From positions 1-35,956 of the forward strand of contig JAIVFH010000272.1 of the NCBI GenBank assembly GCA_025765595.1: a DNA stretch of 35,956 nt, written 5' to 3'. The translations under genes and the position numbers were made by a program. This document shows positions 23,075-32,493 of the stretch, piece after piece. The notes beneath the pieces were generated by a model. That model saw only the letters and a program-made list of their open reading frames with translations. It was not told where the DNA came from and made no database searches. Position 1 is the stretch's first letter. The number at the start of each line of letters is the position of its first letter. This DNA is from Obelidium mucronatum (Eukaryota > Chytridiomycota > Chytridiomycetes > Chytridiales > Chytriomycetaceae).

Positions 23075-24420
23075 CTGCTGTGTCTGACATGCCTGAATCT
23101 CCATGCACAAAGTCCAGTAATAAAAAATTTCGTTAAGTCTGGACCTAGTGGTAGGTCACGCTCTGAACAACCACCCGGTAAATCGCCACCAAACTTCAGA
23201 CAGAGTTAAAAAGAACGGTTAATGGCTAGATTTACCCGGCGAATTTTTGAAAAAGTGGGCAATTCTCACTCAAGAGAGCTCAAAGTCACAAGTGTCAACA
23301 ACATGATAGTTTTCTACTGTTTATTAGAGCAATAAAAAAACTTCTGGTCGTTGTTTTGGTGCGTTTAAGGTGGCGTTTTCGAACAGCCACACCATGAAAG
23401 GTCAGATTTTACCGTTCCTTTAGCTCTGTTGGTGGCGATTGACCGGGTGGTTGTTGGGAACGTGGCCGCCTTTCTTACACCACTAGGGCCAGACGGCTGG
23501 GCACGTTGCGTCATGAAGTATGGATTCATCAAGGCAAGTTTCTGAATTGGAAAGATTATCATCGGCATTCGGCAGACACCCAAAGATCCCCGTTAAAATG
23601 TCTTCATAAGAATTAAAGCGTGAATTGTAGGGGAATTGATGCTTGCATCTTACTGAAGTCGGACTCCCGGACAGTCCGCCTAAAAGAAACAAGAGACGGA
23701 GCTGTACCAGACGCACCAGTTATTTTATAGAATCTATTCTAAATAGTCTGTTTCTCCTTCGCTGCCGCCTGAAAGGTCTGTATTCGTGATTTGATGCGCC
23801 TCGTTGCAATTGTCTCACTCTCGGCGCCAATCTCGGCGCCAAAGAGGTCGTCTCAGCGCTGCCGCTTACTATCAAAATTCAATCAAATATGCTCTTTTCG
23901 CGGACCTAACAAAGTGGTTTTTTGATTGATGTTATGGATGATAAGCCGTTATCCGTCAGATTCCGCTAATCGGCACTGTTTCCGACCGAAAATATCAACG
24001 ACCGGCGATCTGTCGTGTTAAGTGTTAAACGGAACATGTTCTGCAAAATGGAATCGAACAGAATGCGGGTCGGTCCTGACTTTGATTGGAAGGTGAAAGC
24101 CGGCAAAAAATCGCAGCAGAAGAGTTGTTCGATAGGTTGAAGCTTTGATCACACGGCTGGCGTCCAAAGCAGCGGCGGCTAGACGTCATTTCAGAGCGGG
24201 CATTTATCAAGCCGTCTTTTCTGCCTTCCGATGCCCCAGAATCGCAAAAGGAAAATAAGAGAATTGAACTCGAGGCTTTTCTCTACTGCTGCATATAATA
24301 AAATTGAATTTACAATTTATCCAAACAACGATACTCCAAGCCCACAGCGTACACGCCCAAAGCGTTTTTGGCTGCACTACGATAACCCGAAATGAACAAT
24401 GGTCCGCGCTCACAGACTGC
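23075..24420. other. Intergenic region upstream of LRR gene and VWA copy 5
   Basis: About 1.3 kb with no gene I can defend. It contains a 12-bp tandem pair (CTCGGCGCCAAT, CTCGGCGCCAAA) at about 23820-23843. Minus-strand Cys-containing open frames near 23365-23716 lack an ATG-led continuous gene model. This stretch may hold decayed gene remains. Confidence 0.5.
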
Positions 24421-24530
24421 GGCCGATGCCGAAGCGCAAACGACCCATTCGCCAGAACCATCACCAGTTGGGGGCGGCCGATGCCGAAGCGCAAACGACC
24501 CATTCGCCAGAACCATCACCAGTTGGGGGC
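24421..24530. repeat. 55-bp tandem duplication from VWA coding sequence
   Basis: Two essentially identical 55-bp units (24421-24475 and 24476-24530) and a third degenerate one carry GCAAACGACCCATTCGCCAG, the sequence that encodes ANDPFA in VWA copy 3. The unit length is not a multiple of three, so the repeat disrupts the frame. Confidence 0.85.
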
Positions 24531-25245
24531 CTTACTACCGAAAACAACCCATTCGCCTTAACCCCCACCCGCTGGGACGAGCTGAAAGAAACTGTTTCCA
24601 TCGTTGCCGAAATCGGAGCGGTTTTGGATGAAGACGGTGTCGATGTTTACTTCCTCAATCGAAATCCAATTAAAGGCGTCAAAGGCTCTTCCAATGAAAT
24701 CATTGAGGCTTGCTAGTCCGCCGCTGGGGTACACGCCAACGGCGCGTGTATTGAGACAAGTCTTGAAGGAGAAGGGACTGCGGCACAGCGAGAGCGCAAA
24801 GAAGCTGCTGGTGCTGATTGCAATGGACGGGTAGCCTGTAACTGACCAGGGAGTCATTGATAAGCAAGGGCTCTACCGCGTGCTTACATACGAACGTGGC
24901 CCCAATCCACGCGATGGTAAAGTTATTGTTGTTTTCTTGGCGCGCACGGATGATGAGAGCGAAATGGAATACCTCAATGAATGGGATAAAGTAGTTCCGT
25001 GTATCGATGTTATGGATGATTATCATTCGGAGGGGAAAGAGATTTTGTCTGTGCAAGGAAGTTAGTTTCCATTCTCGCGAGGAGACTGGGTGTGTAAAAT
25101 GTTGCTGGGGGGAATTGACCCGGCCTTGGATGAGCGACGGGTTGGCAGCACAGCGACGCCTCCAACACCTTCAGCAAGTAACTTGGAACACAGTCTTAGC
25201 ACGAAACTCAACAGTGGAAAGGACAGGGATTGCATTATTCAGTGA
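24421..25245 (+). pseudogene. VWA-domain pseudogene, family copy 5
   Basis: This is a 5'-truncated, decayed copy. It lacks exon 1 (PPxY and helix) and the DDSGS part of the VWA domain; its start is replaced by the 55-bp tandem repeat. From about 24540 it follows copy 3 closely (TRWDELKETVSIVAEIGAVL). The frame is lost near 24710 (TAG 24714-24716; two bases short compared with copy 3). It resumes in another frame at PPLGYTPTARVLRQV, then meets TAG at 24832-24834 and TAG at 25063-25065. Both of these stops replace a Gln position of the family. After them RGDWVCKMLLGGIDP and a terminal CIIQ box (stop TGA 25243-25245) are still readable. EIDALDE is shortened to ALDE. Three premature stops plus truncation make it non-functional as a VWA protein. 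Confidence 0.9.
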
Positions 25246-25304
25246 TACAATAAATAGAAGGCGGACTCCAGTCTTCACAATTACAAACAAAATCAATCAA
25301 AACA

Positions 25305-26303
25305 ATGAAGTCAACACCCACGTTGTCAGCAGCCAGCAACATCCCACCGCCACCAACGTATTCAACAGATGCAATCAATAACGACGACTTGCGCTTGGAA
25401 GCTTTCAGGAGTCTCTGTGCCAGACACGAAATATCAAATCTGATGGCCATGAAGCTGCGCCGCCTCGAGGTTCATACATTTTCCCCCAGTTTTCAGTAAT
25501 CGACTTGCACCTAAAATTAAATAACTTATTCAAAGGCGTACGACATTGTCATTATCGCTGACGACTCAGGCTCAATGAGCACAAAGAGCACCAACGGCCT
25601 CACTGCCGCTGATCCATTCGCCAAAACCGCAACCCGCTGGGATGAACTCAAGCAAACTGTTGCAATGGTTTCCGACGTCGCAACAACCTTGGACGAAGAC
25701 GGAATTGATGTGTTCTTCCTCAACAGGCCACCGATTAGGAACATTACAGGTCCCTCTGTTGACCTCGATAAAGCCTTCATGGTGCCTCCGAGGGGATACA
25801 CACCCATTGCGAGGGTGTTGAGACAAGTCTTGGCGGAAAAGTGGCACTGTCAGCCTGTTGGGGAACGCAAAAAACTGCTCGTGTTGATTGCAACGGACGG
25901 ACAACCTACTGACGATCAAGGGAATATCGACAAGCACGGATTAAAGCGCGCTCTTGAGCAGGAGAGGGGCAGACCAGGCGAGATTCCTGTAGCCTTCTTG
26001 GTATGCACGGACGATGATCATGAGATTGAGTATTTGAATGAGTGGGATAATAGTATTCGGGATCTGGATGTGGTGGATGATTATTACACGGAAAGGCGTC
26101 AGATTCTTTCTGTTCAAGGGAATTCATTCCCCTTCTCAAGAGGAGATTGGGTGTGTAAAATGTTGTTGGGAGCAGTTGATCCTGAGATTGACGCTTTGGA
26201 TGAGTATCCGGTGTATGCAAACAGCGGGGCAGCGCGTAGAACCAGTACGTTCACAAAAAGACAGTCTACAAGTGATGCCAATGGAGGGTGCAACATACAA
26301 TGA
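25305..26303 (+). CDS. VWA-domain protein with PPxY and CaaX, family copy 6
   Basis: Exons 25305-25469 and 25536-26303 (66-nt phase-0 intron) give 310 aa, the shortest intact copy. PPTY is at residues 16-19. The helix reads RHEISNLMAMKLRRLE, with Cys replacing the usual Val before ARHE. The VWA domain keeps MIDAS DDSGS, Thr in YTPIARVLRQV and Asp in IATDGQPTD. The middle is slightly shortened (ERGRPGEIPVAFLV in place of the ERGPNPxxGxVxVVFL of sisters). The linker after IDALDE is short and the end is GGCNIQ, a CaaX box with Asn in the first variable position. The start lies 59 bases after the stop of pseudogene copy 5. Confidence 0.91.
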
Positions 26304-26387
26304 TTGCATAATGATTCAAATCTTTTTTTCGCTGTCAAATAAAAAAGAGCCATGTTTAAATACGTGTGTTCGCTTTCCATTCTTCCC

Positions 26388-27776
26388 TCATTCTTTAAAA
26401 CAAATAACGTCAAGTTCAATATCCAACCGTCTGTTTCCCCAAACATCATAAATCGCTTCGATAAAAGCCGTCAGTTCATCAGAATAGGGCTCCCATCCGT
26501 ACCCTTCGACCACAGTCCCAAGTAATTCTCTAATGTCTTCCGAAACGCCATATCGTGGCTCGTGTTCACCGTCTTCAAGAGGGAACTTGATATCGACGAA
26601 CCCTTTCACGGCTTTCCAAACCGAAGCGACAAGCTTGCCTGCTGAGGCTGGAGAAAGTTGATCGACGCCGCACTTGAGAAGTGGTACAATCATGACCGAT
26701 TGGTCGCTGATATTCGATGACGAATGACTCAAGAATTCAATGACAAACTTGAGGAATGTACAAAACGTTTCCCCGTCTTGATCATCCAGAGAGAGACGTG
26801 CTTTCCCGGTTTGGGCCAAATAGCGGGCTTTATAAACAGTGGCAAGATTTCCAGTCAAGTTCTTGTGCCTTTCAAATGCACCCCTTCCGGAAGAGGGTGC
26901 AATATTGTCGTAATGACCCCGCATAAAAAAGTGAAGGTTATAGACAGCCACTAAATTCCAGCAGACACGTTCAGAACCCGTTTCCAAGTCTTTGATAGTT
27001 GCAATTTCAACAAGTAACCTGGCAATCTCCAGAGTTCTGTCACACTCGAGTTCATCGAAGCCATTGAAAAAACTTTGCAAAAACAATCCCCACGTGTTTG
27101 TCCATAACCGTCCAAAGTGCACGTCAGAGTCATGTCGAACGAATCCATTGTTGTTTTCGAATGCACGAAAAACGGAATGTATGAATTCAGACGGTTTTTG
27201 AACATGAATTTCAGATGGTGGAGGTCGTGGTGTTGCAGCTTACTGTAGTTGTGGATTGTCCAAAATTTGGCGACTTGAACTCGGTCGTGGTGCTTCCAAT
27301 GGTTGTAGATCGTGCAGAATTTGACGAGTGAGCTTTCCAACAAGCATTCCCCAGAATCCGGTGAGCTCATGTGCCTCCCAGCTATCATCACGGACAGTAA
27401 AACATACTACGTTATCGGGGCGTGAATGTCGGGTTTCAGTGTCAGTGTCAAGAGATAAGGGTAGTGCTGAAACTAGGGCAGCAAGCCTTTGCCGCCGGTG
27501 CGAGTAGGCTTTCAAGCAGTAATCATGACCATCGATAAGGCCATGGAGTTTCCATAGAAATTCGGCAATGGCTTCTGTCAGGTTATAACAACCGCTTGCT
27601 GAGATTGGAGGGAGGAGTTTGTTGACAATCAGACTGCAGGCTTTAAATACGTCATCTGTCGACAAAGACGGTTGGATTCGGACTGTAGACATTATGTCGG
27701 ATAATTGATTGATCTTTTCCAATGGCGTATCGGCGGGTGGGGCTGATGTATATGCCGTCATAACTGCTGCAAACAT
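26388..27776 (-). CDS. Unrecognised helical protein, interrupted by an in-frame TAA
   Basis: I do not recognise this family. From ATG 27776 (MFAAVMTAYTSAPPADT) an open frame runs to TAA at 27242-27240. The same frame then continues, still protein-like (SEIHVQKPSEFIHSVFRAFE), to TGA at 26390-26388. Read through, it would be about 462 residues, mostly helical, with no signal peptide, membrane helix or obvious catalytic motif. The TAA lies within CAGTAAGC, which resembles a splice donor. A donor at 27243 with an acceptor ending at 27073 would keep frame but remove plausible coding sequence. A short intron ending at the AG just after the stop is another option. Alternatives are a nonsense allele or two adjacent pieces of a decaying gene. 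It converges on VWA copy 6 (84 bases) and diverges from the ABC transporter. Confidence 0.55.
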
Positions 27777-28082
27777 CCTTTTTTTTTTTTTAAGATTTCT
27801 ATCTGTGAGAGGTGTCTTGTAGTTTCTGTACCTTGACTTCTTTTCTGATTTTCTTAGAGATATTATGCGCTTTGGTAAGCTGCATTCGTTTGAATGTGTG
27901 ATGGCATCAGCCACATGAGAAATAAAAAAAAATATAAAAAAACTGGATCAAGGAACCTGCCTTTCCAAGAAAGAAAAGACGTTCTCCACAAGTCCATTCG
28001 CTTCTTTGTTTTTCTCGATCTCTCGCTGTTGCTGCTGCTGCTGCCTCATTCAATCCAATAACCAATCTACTGCTTTCATAAA
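27777..28082. promoter_or_regulatory. Divergent promoter region
   Basis: 306 bases between the start of the minus-strand unknown gene and the ABCC gene. It contains a 12-base T-run directly before the former and a (CTG)n-like run near 28029 (GTTGCTGCTGCTGCTGCC). No clear TATA box is seen for either gene. Confidence 0.4.
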
Positions 28083-29094
28083 ATGAGCGACGTCAAAGAC
28101 CAGTCAATGCCCAAACGGAGACAGGAATCCTCCTTCTATAACCAATGGAGTTTCTCATACATGAATTCCGTCATCTATAAGGGCCTCAAGAAGTAAGTTG
28201 TTGTGGGGCCTCTAAAACGTGCGGAATGGTGCGATTGGTTTTGATTTCACATCATGTACTCACCAACCACATTGAAAAATCCCCTCCATTTTAGCACCCT
28301 AAAGCCTACCGACTACCCCCCTCTCGAAGACGAAGACAATGCAGAATCAGTCTCCACCGCCCTCCTTACAGCCTGGAAGCTCGAACAAGAACAAAACCCA
28401 ACATCCCCTCAACTCGCCAAAGTTACACTCAAAGTCTTTTCGAAAGGAATAGCCATTTCAGGGATCGCTTATACAGCTGAAATGTTTATCAAGATTGGGG
28501 AAGTCTTGATGATGGGGTTTATTCTGGAGTGGTTTCAGAATCCCAGTGGGGATGTTAGGGATGGGTATTTGGCGGCTACGGGGTTGGCGTTTTTAGGCTT
28601 TTTGCATGCTGTTTTGCATCATGTTGAGTTCTTTGTGGTAAGTTTTGGAAAGTAGTGATAGGAAGTTCTGTTGCTGACAAATCCATATTTCCCCGCAAAC
28701 CAAGTCTATGCGAACTGGAATGCAAATGCGTATCGCATTCATTGCTGCAATCTACAAAAAGTGTCTGACGCTCAGCACATCGCATACATCCTCCACAGGA
28801 TTAATTGTGAACTTGGTTTCAAACGATGTCCAACGGTTTGAAGATGTTGCTCCGTTTGGGCATTTCATCTGGTTGGGTCCGCTTGAAGTCATCTTGATGA
28901 CGTATTTCATGTATGCGCAAATCGGGTATGCTGCCTTTGCGGCTGTCGGTGCGTTGCTAGGCTTGATTCCTTTACAAGGTTGGTTTGCACGCATGTTTGC
29001 GAGGCTCAGGAAAAAGACGGTGGGTCTTCGGGATGATCGAATTAAATCGATTAGTGACTCTCTTGCGGGGATGTTGGTTGTTAAATTGTAAGTA

Positions 29095-29141
<47 letters not shown>

Positions 29142-32100
29142 TTTGGTGTTGGTGTGTTGTCGCTGAGGTAAAAGGAACACAGATATGCTTGGGAATCTGC
29201 GTTCGAGAAAACAATCAACCAAGTCCGTGATCAAGAACTCAGCAACATCCGAAAAGCGTCCTACCTCCGCGCCCTCAATGAAGCCTTCTTTTTCGCCTCC
29301 GGTGCCCTCATTGAAATCTTTGCATTCGTCACCTTCTGGCTCCTCGGCGGAGTCTTCACCCCCGCGAAAATCTTCACTTGCATCGCGTACATGTCATCCA
29401 TAAAACTGTCAATGACAAACTTTTTCCCCAAAGCGTTACAGTTCCTGTCGGAATCAAAAGTCTCAATGGACAGAATCCAAGCGTTCCTTGCGTTGCCGGA
29501 TATCCATTCTCATCGCGAATCTGAAGCCGCGGAAACTTTGTTGAATCAGTCTGGTGAAGATGTTGATGTGATTATCAAGAATGGAGTGTTTGGATGGAGC
29601 GTTGGTCCATTGTCTGTAACAGGTTCTACGGATGCTGTTGTTTGTCCTCAAAAGGCGCCGGAGTTTATTCCAGCTGATCGCGTGGCAGCAGTACCAACAA
29701 CAACTGCACCGACAGAAACAATCATTCTCCACGACATCAACCTCACCATCAAACGTGGAGAAAGCGTTGCCATCGTAGGCGCAGTTGGGAGCGGGAAATC
29801 CTCCCTCCTCAATGCAATCCTCGGAGAAATGGATGCCTTTGAAAAAACCCAAATTGCTGTCCGATCCCGGAAAATCGCCTTTTGCACGCAAACGCCCTTC
29901 ATCCTTTCTGGAACGGTGCGCGACAATGTCACATTCGGACTCCCGTTCGACGTTTCACGTTTCAACAGTGTTATGACGGCATGCGCTATGGACAGAGACC
30001 TTGAGATTTTCCAGGACGGAGAACAAACTGTGATTGGAGAGCGTGGTGTCACGTTGAGTGGTGGGCAGAGAGCGAGGTTGGCGTTCGCGAGAGCTGTTTA
30101 CTCGGAGGCTGATATTTTACTATTGGATGATCCGTTGAGTGCAGTGGATACCAAAGTCGGGAGACACTTGTTTGAAGAATGTATTAATGGGGTGTTGAAG
30201 GGTAAGACGCGGATTTTGGTAACGCATCAGCTTCAGTTTGCGAGACATTGCGATACAGTGATTGTCTTGGAAAACGGTCGGATCGCCGCGAAAGGGTCGT
30301 ATTTGGAGGTGTTGGAAGCAGATTCTGTATTTGCAGCGGCGATGAAAGACATGGAGGCCAAACCGGAAGAGGGTGACGGTGTCGATCATTTGGTGGTTGA
30401 AAATAGTTCCAAGAAGGAAATTATCATTGAAGATGATTCCGTAGTTGTCAAGAAGGACCCAGTCGCGGATGTTGGCGTTGTCGCCCATGGTACTTCCCCC
30501 CTGATTTTGAAGGAAGAAGTACAGAAGGGGTCAGTTTCTCTTAAAGTCTATTGGGACTTTTTCCGAGCAGGCGCTTCCTTGGGAATGTTTGCGGTGTTGG
30601 TCCTGTTTCTTGTTGTCGGACAAAGTTCCTTGATTCTTACGGATTACTTCCTATCGAAATGGTCACTACAATCTCCCACCGATCAGCAAAATGTCTCCAA
30701 CGTTGGAATATTTTTGGCTCTTGCGATTGGAACTTTGATTGTCAGTGTTGTCCGCGCCGAACTCTTCTTCTACTACTGCCTCAACTCCACTGAAACCCTG
30801 TTCCGGAAAATGCTCCATTCAGTCTACCGAAGCCCAATGTCATTCTTTCAGCAGAACCCTCACGGCCGGTTAATGAACCGCTTTTCAAAGGACATTAATC
30901 TGGCAGACGAAATGCTCCCACTCACCTTTTTCGATTTCACACAATGTGCCTTCATGGTAAGTCTGCCCGCTTGATGCGTTAAAAAAAAGGCGTTCTAAAC
31001 CAACTGACTCCTTTTCTATTTCCATTTATTTTTTTCCCTCAAGATTGCCGGAACCTTCATCGTCGCCATCGCCATCGTCCCTTACGTCCTCCTCACCATC
31101 CCCTTCATCGCCCTCATATTTCTCCGCCTCCAAAAACTCTACCTCACCACCTCGCGCCAAGTCAAACGCCTCGAAGCCGTCACCCGATCCCCCATCTACA
31201 CAACCGTCCCGTCCACCTTGGAAGGCCTCTCCACCATCCGCGCCTTCACCTCCGAACCCCGCTTCTCCACATCCTTTATAACAACCCAAAACGAAAACAC
31301 ACGCATCTTTTTCAGTTACTTGTCGTGCTCGCGATGGCTCGGTTTACGGCTCGATGTTCTGTCGTCCCTGTTTCTTGGGATAATCAGTTTCGCAAGCGTT
31401 GGGTTGAAGGGACCCACGGGGCAGTCTATTGGTTTAAACAGTGGAACCGTGGGTTTGCTATTGACGTATTCGTTACAGTTGGTGGGGACATTGCAGTGGG
31501 CTGTTCGACAGAGCGCAGAAGTCGAAAACATGATGATTTCTGTGGAACGCGTTTTGGAGTATTCTAGTTTAGAAGCGGAAGCGCCTCCCAAAACGGATGT
31601 AGAGCCTCCGACGGAATGGCCTTCACGGGGGGAATTGGAGATTACAAACATGTCCATGGCGTATCCCACGGTTCCTGGGAAAAAGGTGCTGGATAGTGTT
31701 ACAGTCAAGATTCCCGGTGGATTGAAGGTGGGGGTTGTTGGTAGGACAGGGGCGGGCAAGAGTTCGTTGTTGCAAGTTCTGTTTCGGTTGGTGGAGCCGT
31801 CTCCAGCGAATTCTATCGTGTTGGATGGGATCCCAACGTCTACGCTCGGGTTATACGACTTGCGTTCGAGAATCTCAATTATCCCACAGGAACCGTTTTG
31901 TTTTAAGGGAACTTTGAGGTACAATTTGGATCCATTTGGGATTTATCAAGATATTGATTTATGGAACGCGCTTGAGAGTGTTGAGTTGAAGGCGTCTGTG
32001 GAGAGTATGGCGGAAGGGTTGGAGAGTCCTGTTGCTGAAAACGGGACAAATTGGAGTGTTGGGGAACGGCAGTTGATTTGCCTTGCGCGTGCTATTCTGC

Positions 32101-32438
32101 GCAACTCGAAACTGATTGTGTTGGATGAGGCAACGTCGGCGGTTGATATGCGGACAGATGCTCTGGTACAGAAAGCGATTCGTTCTTCGACAGGTCTTTT
32201 TGCGTCTTCTACGGTTCTATGTATTGCCCATCGACTTCAAACCATTATCGACTTTGATCGTGTTTTGGTTTTGGATTATGGGAAAGTTGTGGAATATGGA
32301 TTGCCTCATGAACTTCTTCAAAAAGATGCTGATACAGACTCGAGTGCTTGGTTTGCGCGTATGGTTGCTCAAATGGGTGACGATGCTCAAAAGCAACTTC
32401 GCGCAGCAGCTTTCGAAAAGGCAAAGGAATCATCTTAA
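28083..32438 (+). CDS. ABCC/MRP-type ABC transporter (full length)
   Basis: ATP-driven exporter of the multidrug-resistance-protein subfamily. Exons 28083-28192, 28295-28637, 28705-29087, 29183-30956 and 31044-32438, all GT-AG and frame-consistent, give 1334 aa. That is the size of short MRPs (MRP4-like) without an extra N-terminal TMD0. Order: TMD1 (exons 2-4), NBD1 with Walker A GAVGSGKSS (about residue 480), LSGGQRARL and Walker B ILLLDDPLSAVD. Then an acidic linker, TMD2 (about 740-1030), and NBD2 with Walker A GRTGAGKSS (about 1103), signature WSVGERQLI and Walker B LIVLDEATSAVD. In NBD1, Asp-Asp replaces the Asp-Glu of a normal catalytic Walker B (NBD2 has DE), the usual ABCC asymmetry. 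Substrates such as conjugates or xenobiotics are inferred from the family. Location (plasma or vacuolar membrane) cannot be told. Confidence 0.95.
29100..29140. repeat. 41-base T homopolymer in ABCC intron 3
   Basis: An uninterrupted run of 41 T lies 12 bases after the donor of the 95-nt intron 29088-29182. It is far longer than any other run in the window. It may be a slippage product; its exact length is likely unreliable. Confidence 0.85.
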
Positions 32439-32493
32439 AAAAAATTAATGAATTAATATGATGCATATATATTACCTTATTATTACTTTATTG

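Noticed and set aside
23365..23716. Minus-strand Cys-containing small secreted protein
   Set aside because: The hydrophobic start has GTG rather than ATG, the frame breaks after CPAVWP, and no splice model joins the parts convincingly. It may be a gene relic.
24421..24530. CRISPR-like or satellite array
   Set aside because: Two adjacent 55-bp units without spacers that match VWA coding sequence; a local slippage duplication explains them.
9209..26303. Horizontal transfer of the VWA genes from bacteria (TerY-like)
   Set aside because: All copies have spliceosomal introns, PPxY and CaaX motifs, which are eukaryotic features, and their composition matches neighbours.
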